Origin: Castanea sativa
Lineage: Eukaryota; Streptophyta; Magnoliopsida; Fagales; Fagaceae
DNA: 64,000 nucleotides
NCBI RefSeq assembly: GCF_040712315.1
Contig: NC_134024.1
Location: forward strand, 3,557,158-3,621,157
Direction: 5' to 3'
This document shows, piece by piece, positions 22,665 through 40,042 of the stretch; positions within the stretch are counted from its first letter, which is position 1; the number at the start of each line of letters is the position of its first letter. A model generated the notes under the pieces. It made no database searches. It worked only from the letters and a program-made list of their open reading frames with translations, and was not told the DNA's origin. A program made the translations under genes and the position numbers.

Positions 22665-22774
22665 TTATAATATAAAAATAATAAATAAACATTAATTTAA
22701 TTAATATATAGGTATAAAAAAGGCCCAATTTTTAGTTCCCGCCTTAGGCCCCAAAATGTCTAGGACCGGCCCTA
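21420..22774 (+). mobile_element. hAT-type transposon fragment
   Basis: The right end reads GGCCCCAAAATGTCTAGGACC followed by GGCCCTA; its reverse complement starts TAGGGCCGG, the inverted-repeat tip of a common plant hAT family. The interior holds the start of a hAT/TTF-type zinc-finger transposase (22182-22556). The left part has a GC-rich segment with CGCCTCCCTCATCAGTACAG twice (about 21562 and 21620), perhaps the leader. No left tip or 8-bp target duplication was found, so the element is truncated or its left limit is wrong. Confidence 0.5.
22182..22556 (+). pseudogene. N-terminal remnant of hAT (TTF-type) transposase
   Basis: ATG at 22182 opens MSTRKYTSGYEKLKKR, the typical basic start of TTF-type/zinc-finger MYM-like hAT proteins. 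The same phase runs to 22556 but has stops after codon 16, again four codons later, and once more near 22350. The second half is N/E/D-rich (NENNHENV, IEENENNND), as in the linker before the zinc finger. The catalytic RNase H-like domain is absent, so it codes for no active enzyme. Confidence 0.6.
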
Positions 22775-23784
22775 TTTGACACCTCCTCCCTTCACCTCCC
22801 CCTTGTGCATGTATCTAGCCTAATATTTGAGTCAATTCATATTAGTCTATCAATTACCACAATTAAAAAAAATAAAATAGTCTCTCTTTTTTTCAACGTA
22901 GGATTAAACATTTTCATTAACTTTTCATCTTCTATATTAACTCCCACATCTTCACATTTATGTTGTAATATTTATTCATTTTAATTAATTAATATTAAAA
23001 TGCTCCAACACTATATAATAATATCAATTACTACGAAAATGTTTTAAGGAAAAATACTCCTAGGATGATTATGCCAAGAAAATGGCCCACTTGGGGTTTA
23101 TTTGTTTGTAGTCTTGTGCAATAAATATAGTGTGTAAAATAGTCAAGAAAAGCCTATAACTTAAAGACATGGTTTTAATGGAATAAAATTACAATTTTTG
23201 AACTTATATGGATTAAAATCATAATTCTTCAAAGTTACAAAGTGTAAAATGTGTTTTTGTCAAAACATAAAAAAGTATATGATTTTTTTTTTTTTTTTTG
23301 TGTAAAGATTAGCTCAATAGATCTACCAAAGATACTTTGAAAAGCCAGGGGTCATGGCCCCCCAACCCCCTTACCTTTGCCATTGTTAATTGGGTGACAT
23401 TGAATCCCCTAGTTGTAACTATAAAATCATCAACAACAAAAAAGTGTCCGATACTCAATTTGATTTGAAACATTAAAAAATTAACAATAATAATTTCATG
23501 TTGAATCAGCCAAGTATTACTGTAGTGTGATAATTATAGATAACTTGAAGAAAGTAACTGTCTAAGGTACGTACCTTATTTGCTTGAAATTTATCAAAAG
23601 ATATAATTTTTGATAACTTCTTTTATTTTCAATGCGTGACAAAACCCTGAAAACTAAGTTATTTCTAAAAATAAAAGCTAAAATTCAATTTTATATTTAC
23701 AAAAGAAAAAAAAAAAAAACTAAACTGAGACAAAAAGTAAAAAACCAAACACACATCTATTCAGAGCAGAAAATGCAGACTTAC
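22775..23784. other. Intergenic, no gene seen
   Basis: AT-rich with short A- and T-runs. No open frame of interest and no repeat structure that I could delimit. Confidence 0.5.
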
Positions 23785-24311
23785 GTGCAATCTTCTACAG
23801 CAAACCCAACAATATGGCTCACGCGTTTCAAACTCTCTTTCCACGTTTGTATCTTCTCACTCTTAAATCTGGAGTCCTCTTCACGTTTAGCAAAGGCTAA
23901 AGCAAAAGTTCCATCTTGCTGCCTTACATTAGAGGGATCCACATGATAAAAGATGGGTATAACTTTTAGACCCGTCTCTTCTATGCATGCAACAATCTGG
24001 GCAAGTTCATTCAAGCACCATTTTGAGTAAGCATAGTTTTTTAAAAGAACGACAATTGCGAACTTGGATTCTTTTATGGCTTTCGTGAGCTTTGGAGCGA
24101 TGAATGTTCCACGCACAATTCCTTCTTCATCCCTATAGCCTTAATGAAATTGCCTATCAACTCAGAATATAGGTGATCTGTAAAATTATTACGGGTGTCC
24201 TTGCTATAAAAACTTAAAAAAACATCATATTTGAATCGAGGTGAATGATGATGATGAAGAAGCTCGGCCTGCAGAACCGGTGGAAGCCGTACTGGAAACT
24301 CGCTAACTAAC
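23785..24311 (-). pseudogene. Isolated TIR domain of a TNL resistance gene
   Basis: Read on the minus strand, after an acceptor CATTAACAG (24312 upward), the frame encodes a leader with four His and then FKYDVFLSFYSKDTRNNFTD, the TIR beta-A motif (usual FRG is FYS here). A frameshift near 24120-24140 shifts into RDEEGIVRGTFIAPKL and on through SKWCLNELA and PIFYHVDPSNVR, all TIR landmarks. The domain ends GFAVEDC at a perfect GTAAGT donor (23785/23784); read through, the donor supplies a TAA stop. No NB-ARC or LRR exon follows at lower coordinates and no start exon was found upstream. TIR domains are NADase/signalling modules in plant immunity. This copy is broken by the shift. Confidence 0.8.
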
Positions 24312-25652
24312 CTGTTAATGGAAAAATTACAAAGACTTTCAGGTAATAATTCTAAAAGAGATTTATGAGAGCTTTAGGTACAAGGATGAAATAGTATTCA
24401 TTAAAAAACTTAGGTTACCACACATCGGGGAGCTTATTAACTATTTTATTTATATTTTTTATATACCAAATACCAATAAGTATTTATATTTCATATATTG
24501 TTAAGCATATATTATATCAATTGAAGTGCAATAGTGGATAATAATTTTTAGACAAGCATTCAAAAGATTAAATAAAATAAAACTAGACAAGCATTCAAAA
24601 TTAAAACCAAGATATAAAAAATATAAATAAAAATTCTTCCAGAGTAAATAAAAAATAAATAAATAAACATTTGATTACCGGTCACCAGAGTCCAGCATAC
24701 ATTGTGAGCCAGCATGTTGTAAGTGATGACAATTGAGTAACATGGTTTCAAAAACAGGAAAAACAGTTTTGCTCTTCGAACCTCATGAACTGTTGTCCAA
24801 CCGGACAAGTTTACCGATCAGATTTGGATTATTTGTCTTCCTCAAAACGGATCTTCCAGGCCAGAATTCCATGCCGATCTCGTTCGTCGGTAGCCCAATC
24901 CATTAGAGGAGACAGAGACAGACACTTAGACTGAAGAAGGGTCTCTGCGAAGAGTCTAACTTATGTGTCCACTTTTCTTGGAGCCAAAATCCTCACTGTG
25001 CACAGATCTGATCTAAATTTTCGGAGGATTCCTTGTTGCATGTTGGATCTTCGGTTTTAGGAGGGATTGACAGCAAGATTTTTTTTTTTTTATGGGTTTA
25101 GGTGACTGTGGTCTCTGATGAGAGGAAAAAAAAAAAATGAGGAAGAGAGAAGAGAGAAGAGAGAAGAGAGAAGAGAGAGAGAGTGATGGTTTAAGAGAGG
25201 GTGAGGGAGAGATAACGGATATGCGTGTTTGACTTTTAGAGATTTTTTTTTTAAATTTTTTTCTCCACATGTAAATATTATTCCTTCAATCATTTTTTTT
25301 TTAATCTTCTTTCATTTTTTCTATGTTTATTCACAATATTCTTTATAATACTTTCACAAGAATCACAACAAAATTTTATGTGAAAAGTTATTATTAATTC
25401 TAATTTGAACCCAATACTGAAATTATTTTTTTACTCGCCAATATTAGCTGATAACAATCTATTACAAAGTATTTAAGATTTATTGTGAAAATACGGTGAT
25501 AGCATTTCTTAACTATCATTCTTTATATTATTTTTTCCTTCCTTAATTTCATCCATTTTTTTCTTCTTTTTCTCTTGTTTTTTCTCTACCACACACGTAT
25601 GCCCACTCCTATTTCTTTTTCTTTTAATACTTGATTCTGGATCACTCTTTCC

Positions 25653-25695
<43 letters not shown>

Positions 25696-26500
25696 TTTTC
25701 TTAACTAGTGTTCACTGTGTCAAGTCACACCTTCCACTTCGCGCTGCACGTCTTCCTCCCCAACATAGCTCAGATGGGTCAGATAGCTTCTGTCTTCTTC
25801 GTTTTTTGCTTTTATTGTTATGATTTGATTAATTTTAAAATTGTATTTTTGAGTTTGTATTTTAATTATGCTTGAGCTTAGAAATGTTTAAGAGCAAGGA
25901 TTGTTGTGTTTGTAGCCATTGTGAGAGGAGAGAGAAAGAATTGTTTTTTAATGAGTTGTATAATTTTTTTAAGTAGAAAAATTTATTTGGAGTTGCTACA
26001 GTGTTCGCTAGATTAAGAGAACCACTATAGCAACTTCAAAAAATATTTGGAAAAGTTTTGCATTTGGAGAATCTGTTGGAGCTGATTTTTGGGATTTGCT
26101 CTCCAAAAAATAGATTTAGCTAATCTATTGAAGATGCTTAACGGACAATACAAACTAAAACTGATCATGTGCGTTTCACATTATATTAGGACAAGTGTCA
26201 CCATGAATTGTTGCCACCTAACCTTGTTTGTAGCAATTCCTGTACGCAAGTGTGAAGAAATCCTTATTGTGTAGAAATCCTTATCCATAATTTAATTACA
26301 GTGTGGATTGTGGAGCAGTGCAGCGCCAAAAACAAAAAAAGCTAAAATAAGTATAAATAAATAAATAACAAGAATATAAAAAATCTAAAGTCAATAAGAT
26401 TAATTGTTATTGATAAGTTAATTATTTCTGTTTAACAATGTTCTTTGTCTCTTTAATATAAAGATGTTAAATTGAAGACGAATGCGCAACTAACTTTTTA
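24312..26500. other. Intergenic with microsatellites and possible MITE debris
   Basis: A GAGAAGA-type purine repeat lies at about 25141-25184 and a (CT)n tract at 25655-25693. Around 25985-26140 the pair GTTGCTACAGTG / CACTATAGCAAC is an inverted repeat, and the following TTTGGAGAATCTGTTGGAGCTG resembles Harbinger-type MITE sequence, but borders could not be set. No gene is supported. Confidence 0.45.
25655..25693. repeat. (CT)n microsatellite
   Basis: About 19 uninterrupted CT units. Such tracts often lie in plant 5' leaders, but no coding region follows that I can support. Confidence 0.9.
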
Positions 26501-26940
26501 AATATTAAGCTAGTCAGCTACGATTTTGACTATCAGATACCTTAACTTGCAAATTTTACACTAATTTACTCGATATGGATGAATTACAAAATTTTGGATA
26601 ACCAAATGATAGCGTGATTGTCCCTTTTGAGATCAAGGGAAATATGAGTAGTTCAGCAAGTCAGCTAATACGTACATCCAATCTTAACATTAGCAAAATC
26701 AGCAGAATAGCACATTTCTTGGTCAAACACAAAACAAGCACAGATGTGAACTGACAAGAAATGCAAAAATAGGGCAAGAGCCAAGAGTGATGTGTTACAT
26801 TATGATAACGATATGTATTATTATAAACTAGGATTTCTTGAAATCTTTGTATTTAAAGATGACAGTGATACACAATGAGAGATAAATTCATTATCCCAAC
26901 TGGGATTTGTCACAAAAAAAAATTTTATTTTTATTTTTGG
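26500..26940 (-). repeat. Duplicated fragment of OPR intron 1
   Basis: Aligns by eye with parts of 32810-33630 inside intron 1 of the intact OPR gene: CTATCAGATACC, AGCGTGATTGTCCC followed by TTTTGAGATCAAGG, and ATTCATTATCCCAACTGGGA are shared. It lacks the 335-bp MITE present in the intact copy. No exon accompanies it here, so it is the relic of a further OPR duplication lying just downstream of the functional gene. Confidence 0.8.
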
Positions 26941-27660
26941 AGGCCATTTAGAGAGAAAAATCCTAGATAGGTTTTCAACAAGACACACACCCATCTTTTA
27001 GAGAGAGAGCTACCCATCCTTAGTAAGAAATCATTGTAGCCTCTTCTCCTTCCCTCTTCTATTGTCATACCTTGAGAGGAAATTTAAACCCAAACACAAT
27101 TCACACCCTTTCAAAGTGTAGGGAGTGTTTTGGAGCTTGGGAAACTTTGGAGATTTGCCAAAAGAAACCAGTGAGGCTTGACGGATGCAATCGGACGTAT
27201 TGCGGAATTCGAAAAGCTAGAGAAGACGTGACTCCGTGAAGTCCATTGGTAGCAGGAGCTTGGAGGGCTCAAGTAAATTGGGTAGATTAGGCTTGGAGGG
27301 TCTTTTGTTATTCGTGTACTCCAGCTTTATTCTCTAGCGGATCAATTACCGCTTGGAGGGCGGTGAAGAGGTTTTTCACCGAATTTTTAGGTTTTCTCTT
27401 TGATAACACGTTGGCGTGTTATCTTGTGTTTGTATCTCTCTTCCCTACTCTTTTCCCTACTCTTTTAGCTTTCATTTTATAGTTGTATTTTAATGAATAT
27501 GGCTTAGAGTAGCTGTATTGTTTGTTCGCTCGCATTTACTCTATTCCACACTTAGTTTAAGTTAGAGTAAAATCAATCAAGCCATAATTTTTAATTTGGG
27601 ATCTAAACAGCTCTTGTGTTTTTAACACAAATCCGAGCTTTCAAAGTGGTTATAGAATCC
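26941..27660. mobile_element. LTR-like remnant (copia type?)
   Basis: Begins where OPR intron homology stops. It is GC-richer than its surroundings and contains GCTTGGAGGG three times, then CGGTGAAGAGGTTTTTCACC followed by GAA and GATAACACGTTGGCGTGTTATC, two short stems. This style is familiar from solo LTRs in woody dicots. I found no TG/CA ends with a target duplication, so identity and limits are uncertain. Confidence 0.3.
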
Positions 27661-29240
27661 TAGTTGAAATCACACATACACACACAAAGGAATGTTTTGC
27701 AAATGTGGACTCAAAATTTGGCTACATGCCTAGTTCATGTGTCATGGTAAATGTATGCTTCTGTGCTATGCATCTAGGAGCATTTTGAAATTTTAATCAT
27801 CAACTTCTATGCATAGACAATTCAACTAATTGTAATTCCTTACCAGAAATGGTTAGTTTCTATATGCTATCTTTGAGGTGCAACATCTTTGTCCAAAAAT
27901 TCTTGCCCTAACTCTATGCAGCTTTCAATCTTTAGATTGGATGCAATCGAAATATATCATAGTTTTGCATTGGTTTTTTCATTTATCTAGACCCACTCCT
28001 AGCATCCTGAAGGACCTGAACCCATTAGAGCAATTTCATCCCTAATTCATAATAGTGAACTTTCTTAGTTTAGTCTAACTTGATTAGTTCAGCTAAGTTT
28101 GTCCCTTTGCTTCAAGAGGGACAATATAATTATAGGGCACTAATGGGAACCATATTACCATTGCACAAGATCCAGGAACTTAACCAGCAAGGCATGTATG
28201 GTCCTCAATCGATGTTGGTACAGAGATATATGTTAGCCGCGCAGGAGTGACTGCAGAATGGTGTGTTAGTGATTTTGATGTATTGGTTCCTAACTTCCTG
28301 TAGATGTTACCAACACTGGCGGTAGCTTTGATTGATCTTGGCACAGTATATTCATTTTTTCATCTAGTAAAGAGAATAAGGAGAACCCATTACGGACTAC
28401 TAAAACCATGTTATCATGTCAGCAATAGATTCTCTTCAATCTAGAGATAATCCTCTTGATGTTCTTTGCTTTTCAAATTTAAACATTGGGGCTCACCTTA
28501 TGATACCATTTGTCAATCACAAATAACTTTTCTTAAATTCTGCATGGTTGCCAATAAATTGAGTGGAAAAAGGAATTTCTAATACATATTGTCAAGTCAT
28601 TATTTGAATAGGTTATTTTTCGTCAAACAACCCCTGTATAATGCCATTTTACAAGAGAAGGTTATGCTTTGGTTATTTAGCTGAGAATTTCCAATTTTCC
28701 TGTTGTCCACTAATTGCACAGAAACATTATTCAGGCCTCCAATGTGGTGCATTTGTAATATCGTGATGTTTTCTGTTAGACATGAATCTTTGGCCATTGA
28801 AATATGTTTCTGTGTTAACTAGAGTTTTAAGGAACCGAATGGAAGTGAACAGATAAAACTCTGTTTGCCTTTGTGCTTAATGTCATATATTTTGTTTGCA
28901 ACCAGTCTTGAACTCAGAAAGATAAACAGCAGGTTGACTGCAAACTTGAAATTTAGTCATTATATTATGAATGAAAGTGAGAAGATTAGGCTACATTCCT
29001 TAAATATAGAGACTGAGTCCTTTGTGCCTAAAGCTGAAGGTAAAAACGTATACGCATGGTTGACAATTTAAGTAAAGAATCATTGCTTGTAAAAGCCAAA
29101 TTTTGCTTCAAAATTATGATTAGTCAGGCACAGATGTAGATCAGCACCAACAATATAATCACTAGAAGACAATAACCACTTTGAAATTACAAAGAGCAAT
29201 GCTTTTAAACAGTTCAGTTTCCCTTTTATCCTTTGGAAAC
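27661..29240. other. Intergenic; 3' flank of the OPR gene
   Basis: Non-coding by eye, with scattered short frames. The last few hundred bases (about 28900-29240) would hold the 3' UTR of the minus-strand OPR gene; no decisive polyadenylation signal was picked out. Confidence 0.45.
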
Positions 29241-33888
<4,648 letters not shown>

Positions 33889-33987
33889 TTTTAATAATGT
33901 TATTCCTTCTCCTTGAATGCTGTGTACTTTGCTTCTTTTCCTGATTTCAGACAAAAGTGGGAATGAAATACTCGTTAACCAAATGGG

Positions 33988-33995
33988 TATTTATA
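33988..33995 (-). promoter_or_regulatory. TATA box of the intact OPR gene
   Basis: TATAAATA on the minus strand, about 100 bases before the ATG at 33888. It is conserved in position and surroundings at the left OPR copy (9495-9502), which supports a real promoter element. Confidence 0.7.
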
Positions 33996-35162
33996 GAATT
34001 GCTTTGTGTCAAAAGTCTTCAATAAGTTAGGAGGAGGATGCTTCCAATTGAACAAGACTGCTGGCTTTAAAAAGTATGCGTGGATGCGTGTGTGATTTGT
34101 ATAATATAAATCAAATCACACAATATGTGCCAAAATTAGATATTTAAATTCATCAGTCCTAAAATGAGAAAAATACTTCTCAAATATGATATAATAAATA
34201 TCACTGCCATCAAAGTTAATTTACTGTACATTACAACAATTTGGCCTTAGGCTATGTACAAAGTAATAGCATATTACGAGTAACTAGCAATGGTTATATG
34301 ATGAAAGCACACTACAAGAATATTTTATGTTTATCCATGCATGCTAATGTTAATTGACAAATTATGTAAACAACTGGGTTTAATTTTAATTAGTATAAAA
34401 ATTGACATTAGCCGTAAAATTTGGGGTCTAAATTGTTTGCATTGGATTAGTGCATTTCTCAAGGCGTAAACTTTATGGTAGAACAATTTTATTCTTTACT
34501 TCGTTCGCGATGGGTGTTGTTTTCCTGATGGATGTTGTTGGCAATTGCAACTTCATCAAATTTTGTTAAAGATAGCGAAAATACTTCATAAAACAAATTA
34601 TAAGGGTGGTAAATTCCTTATAAAGCAAACCACAATGAAGGTAAGAGTTGCAAAATAAAACATAGAGAAGCTCTATGTTAAGGGTATGCCACAGAGGCAG
34701 TGTCTGTAATTTGCCCGAATTTTTTTAATGCCTATACATATGAGGAGGTAGACAAATTTAGGAATATTGTGTAATTATTGTTGTTGCTGATGGTCTTTTT
34801 TTATTTTTTGTGTGTTCATAGATAGACTCTGCTTTTAGGAAAAAAATATTTATCTTTTCAGCTAATAGAAAGGTATTCTTATAAAGTATAGAATATACAC
34901 TATATTGAATTTGAATTTTTCTTTTTATTAGAATAATTATTTAACATATATAGTCATTACCAATATTCTTTTTCCTTTTTCGATTTATTGAAAAGTAAGA
35001 TATTACCTTATTTTCTAAGCTGTAAGTTTTCCACTAATCTATTGTTTGGATTTTTTAAAAAAATTAAAAAATAAAACTCTCTAAAAATAAATAATTTAAG
35101 ACACATGATGAAAAATTGGACTTCAATTATAGAATTTAATTTGATTTTTTTTAAGTTTTACC

Positions 35163-35166
<4 letters not shown>

Positions 35167-35208
<42 letters not shown>
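35167..35208. repeat. (TA)n microsatellite
   Basis: About 21 TA units in a row. Shorter runs of the same kind occur near 18139, 22640 and 56579. Confidence 0.9.
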
Positions 35209-35210
<2 letters not shown>

Positions 35211-35719
35211 TTATTAGAAAAGGTTTTCATAATATGTGAATATATGAAGAAGAAAATAAAATAATGTAGAGAGACAAAGCAGAAAAGTCCATAGCGAAAA
35301 GTCCTTGTTAGTTGTTATGCTAAATAAATCCTATACTAAAAATACTTGAACTACAATAAACCCAATTTCTTGTATTGCTTGTACACCAATTAGGACTAGA
35401 AACTAGATACATTGAATATGGACAACAACAGACTTTGACCTTTATCAAGATTGGAACTTTATATATTTAACAAAGATATCAAGAGTGGATTGAACATACC
35501 CAGCCACACACGTGTTACACACATGCCACTAAATTTAGTAGCTTTAGCATATTCCTATGGTTTATCATTTATGCTTTGCTTCCCTTCTAAAAGTCAATAA
35601 CTTGAAAAAACAAAGAAGTCAAAGTGCTCAAACTAGGAAACTTTCATATTGAGCAAAATGATTCTGCTTAACTACAAGCTTACAGAACTAATTATATAAT
35701 AGGAAACAGAGGTTGGCGC

Positions 35720-36110
35720 CAAAGTAAAAACTGAACAGCAACAAACTAAAAGCCTTAACGTCTATTTAACAAACTTCAGTTAAACGACCTGTAGCTTTGC
35801 TTTTATCATTAAAAGACACACGTAAAACGACATATAACATATCACGCATTTATAGTCAAGAATTTATACCTAATCTCAATTTTCACTTTCTCCATCACAG
35901 TATTACAATTCAGGGGATCTCCTGACATTTTTCTTTGAATATGTATGCCACTTTGTGGGACACGCATATTAACTTTAGATGAATTTTCTACACGACATAG
36001 TTTTTTTTTCCAACCTAGCCAACTAGTACAATTGGTGAATAAATAGCCCATCTTACTAAACTGATGCTTTGTACAGTCAAATGTCAAAATCAACCACCTT
36101 AACATAAGTG
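35720..36110. repeat. Triplicated block, copy 1
   Basis: Shares with copy 3 (39520-39990) a long run of landmarks in the same order: GTAAAAACTGAA, ACCTGTAGCTTT, TAACATATCACGCAT, CAGTATTACAATTCAGGGG, GTGGGACACGCATAT, AGCCCATCTTAC and TCAAATGTCAAAATCAA (partly diverged). No protein frame is conserved. Confidence 0.75.
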
Positions 36111-37169
36111 CTCTCTTTTCCTTTTTCCTTGTTCATACATGACTAGTCTAATCACACGATCTACAAGGATGCTCCTTTTTTTTTGGGTCAATATTAAATT
36201 TTAATATATGTTTAGGAGAGAAAATTTCAAATGCTTATTTAAAAATCTTCAAGTTGATGTGAAATAGAATGAAGAAAATAAAATAATGCAGAGAGACAAT
36301 GCTGAAGTAAGAGAGAGACTAAAAGAAAGAGAACAGAGAATTAAAGTAACTTGACTTGGATGGTTTATGTCTATATCTTTGGTAGTTTTCAGCATCGTAC
36401 GTAGGCAATACTATGATACAAAAAAAATTTTGTATCGCAAAACATATCAAAATTGCTTATGAATCCTATGATATATGCATGTGTGTGTGTGTCTCGTATA
36501 TATCGTAATACCCACATATGGTTTAAATTGAATTTTTTACTAAAATTTTGGGCTTTGATCTAAGGCCGAATGCTTTTTTTACTTGTTTTTAAATAATATT
36601 ATCGAGCTATATTGCTATTTTAGCTCAATATAAAAAATTTGGCATGAGTTTTTTAAAATTATGGGCTACCACATTAGTTTCCATTAGCAAATTGTTGAAT
36701 TTTTAACGTAAGGAGTCCATTTGCTATACTATCAAAGTTTATGTACAAAATTAAATGGGGAAAAAAAGAAGAATTTAAGAATGTCCTACTGCATTTTACC
36801 TCCTGTAAACGTTTGCCTAGCAATTTTTTTTTGTTTGTTTTGGATCTTATAAATTTTCCTTTTTAAAACCAATCACAATCAAGCATTATGGACAAGCAGG
36901 CTTTGTAAATGGATTATTGTAATTTTTAACGTGTTTGGAATTTTGGTGGAAATGGGATAAAGTAAATATAATCTCATGTCCAGAAACATTTGACTAGAAA
37001 TGGGATAGGAACATAAAACAATTTGATTGAAAGTGGAAATTAAGAGACATTCAATTAATCAATAATGTAGTGTTTTTTGGGCAGAGCAATGAACTTAAAT
37101 GGAAAAACAAAGAACAGGAATATAAATGCATAAAAGTTTCAGATAGAGATGAAATGAGCATTGGGAAAC

Positions 37170-37290
37170 TAACTGCTCAACGACCTGTAGCTTTGCTTTT
37201 ATCATTAAAAACTTGAGTAAAACGACATGTAACATATCACGCAGTACAGCCAAGAACTTAAACGGTCAAAACCAATCTCTCAACGGCATG
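37170..37290. repeat. Triplicated block, copy 2 (short)
   Basis: Contains CAACGACCTGTAGCTTTGCT followed by TTTATCATTAAAA and TAACATATCACGCAGTA, matching the first 120 bp or so of copies 1 and 3; the rest of the block is missing. Confidence 0.7.
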
Positions 37291-39519
37291 CCGTATAACA
37301 GATTAAGTCTAAGAACGATATAACTTTCTTTCAGCAGTGTCTCTCTCTCTGCAATTTTTTCTCTCTCTTTATAATATGCCTTGCATTGCAGCTCATGTTT
37401 TGAGATAGGACTAGAAGAAAGTGAACATTGACAATAATATCATGTTGTGCAACATAAAAAAAGAAAAAAGAGGACTTTGTATGTGCTGAGTAAACCACCA
37501 GTTCACCATTTTCATTCTACTAGCGGAGAATGACTCTGCTGTGTTCACTTCTAGTATTATTTTTGTTCTAATTTTTTTTTGGTTTAAGTTTTCTAGAGGA
37601 TGAAAAATTGCGAATAAAATAAAGAAAAAAAAAAACTGATTTCAAAAGCAAATGGCATCTTGGAATTGTCCCGTAAGATTCAGTATCTTTGAAGCTATAA
37701 TTCATTTGAATGGAAGGACAAGATCATCTAAAGGAAACCACTAATTACAGATGCAATGAAAATTTGACAAGAAGTGAAGTTCGAAGTAAAATTAAATTCA
37801 ACAATTCCAGAGAGGCTGGGATTATACTTTGCAGCAAGAGCTGAAGATGAAACTGAAAATAAAGTTGGAGATGTTATAAGGAGGGAGATGGAGGGATTGA
37901 CAAAAGAGATAATGAGATGACAAAATAATGGAAAAACTTGAAAATCATCAAGAACATGAATGTTAGGAACTTGATGAGATTTATAAAAGTGAGATCACTA
38001 ATTCCTTCACTCTCCAAAACGTGAACCACAGACATTTTATTGTACCACTTTATGGAGTCATTTTTATCCAAGATATGTTACAGAGCATCGGTGACGTTTG
38101 GCATGGGGAAGTTCTAATTATAGATCTAACCATCCACACATAAATTTTTTCTTGGACTGTAATTGATAATTTTAAAGCTGAACCCAATTGATATAATGTG
38201 GGATAGGGGATGTGGCCCTGGGGAAGTTCTCTGTTGCTGTTGAATGCCTATGAACAATTAGTGTTGCAGTCGCCGTAGTGTTTATTTATTTTTAAGTAGT
38301 GCAATTTTATTTGCTTTCTCGTGAGTAGAAGTGTGCGCAACAAGTTTTTGCTTTTTTATTTTTTATTTTTTTAACAAGGATACTAGAGAAAGAGAAGTGG
38401 TTTCCTTGTTAATTTGTAAAATTGCAATAAAATTGTAGATGGAAAGCAATTAACAAGGAGAGAAAAAAAATGCTATTTATTTTGTAGATGAGGTGGAAAA
38501 CAATAAATATTTAGAGTTATTTTTCTAATGGTTAGATCTTTTAGAAACCTGTGGTGTAAAAAAGATGTAACTTGAACTTACATTAAATTTTCATAGTTAT
38601 TTTTAAAAGAATTATATAAAAAACAATTTGTTTGGAATATAACATTCTACAAATCAAGTTTAATAACATGCGTTGAGAATATAGTGACCATAGAATTTCA
38701 ATTTACGATGTTTACCATAATAATTGCTCTTTATCATCAAACTAAAACATTAATTTTAAGAGACTACATGTTGAGCTAATTGTAACACACAAAAATTGAA
38801 TGTTTAATTTAGTGAAAATGATTAAATATTTTTCAATTTACTTGCATAATGAGCTCATATTCATAACTATATTAATTTTACTAATTTGAATTTTATCTCT
38901 TTCTAATGAGATGTCATATAATTGAAATTAATTCTCAAAATATTATAACATATATTTATAATTACTAAACATAAGTCATAAGTATAACATAATTTCTTGC
39001 AAAATATTTCTAATGACATATTATATAATTGAAGTTGATTCCCAAAATAATATAATAAGTATTAAATATGTGCATGAGATAATTTATTACAAAATGTTTT
39101 CAAAAGCATAACCGATTGCACAGGATAGCTTAAAAAATAGCATTCAAAGAAGAGCAGCAGACTAATGAAAGGAGAGGTTATTCTAGAACTCACTTGCCCT
39201 TGTCTTTATGCAGCAAAGCAAGTCATAAACCACATCATTAATGATTCTCATTTGAACAAGCCCAGGAGGATACACTGATTAGGCCAAGAAATCTCAATGG
39301 AGACTGGACAATATTATACAGTTAATCTGGTTACAGAAACTTGTGAAGAACACCGGACATGGTTTGATGGTAGGAGTCCCAGAGAAGAGCAGTTAGAGCG
39401 ATAGTTTCAACAAAGCTTGTGTGGTATATGTGGTATTATCCATTGCAATCACGTGATGTGGGGTTCATGATGAATCTACAACGGAGACCCTTTTTTCATT
39501 AAAAAAAGAAGAAGAAGTA

Positions 39520-39990
39520 TAAAGTAAAAACTGAATTGCAACAAACTAATAACTTCTGTTAAACAACCTGTAGCTTTACATTTATCATCAAAGACATAAG
39601 TAAAACGACATATATATAACATATCACGCATGTATAGTCAAGAATTTAAACCCAATCTCAACGTTCACTTTCTCCATTACAGTATTACAATTCAGGGGGT
39701 CTCTGCCATTTTTCACTTCTTTGAATGTGTGCCACTCGTGGGACACGCATATAAGCTTTTGATGAATTTTCTAGAGAACGGTCTTTATTTCTAAAGCTAG
39801 TCAACTAGTCCAAATCAAGTTCTTTTATTTGGTGAATAATAGAGGTTTGAATGTCCTTTAAAAGTGGAAAAGAAGGTCAAAATGAAGAGGAGGAAGAAAT
39901 AGCCCATCTTACCAAAACTGATGCTTTGATTTGAATGGCTGGGGGACTGAATGGTTCATACATATACAGTTAAATGTCAAAATCAATCGT
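39520..39990. repeat. Triplicated block, copy 3
   Basis: Collinear with copy 1 over its full length, with about 80 bp extra in the middle (near 39820-39900). It ends just before the LINE target site. Confidence 0.75.
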
Positions 39991-40042
39991 GGATTCTAAT
40001 TAACTCAACTGGTAAAATTTATGATGGTTGAATAAGAGATCT

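Larger units (their letters stand above)
34000..40025. other. Long non-coding stretch upstream of OPR
   Basis: About 6 kb without a supportable gene. It contains an (AT)n tract, a direct block in three copies (35720-36110, 37170-37290, 39520-39990) and a further shared segment GAAGAAAATAAAATAATG followed by [TC]AGAGAGACAA at about 35251 and 36271. The region seems built by local duplication followed by decay. Confidence 0.55.

Noticed and set aside
25013..25293. Minus-strand ORFs rich in S/L/P
   Set aside because: They arise from the GAGAAGA and poly-purine repeats; no gene context.
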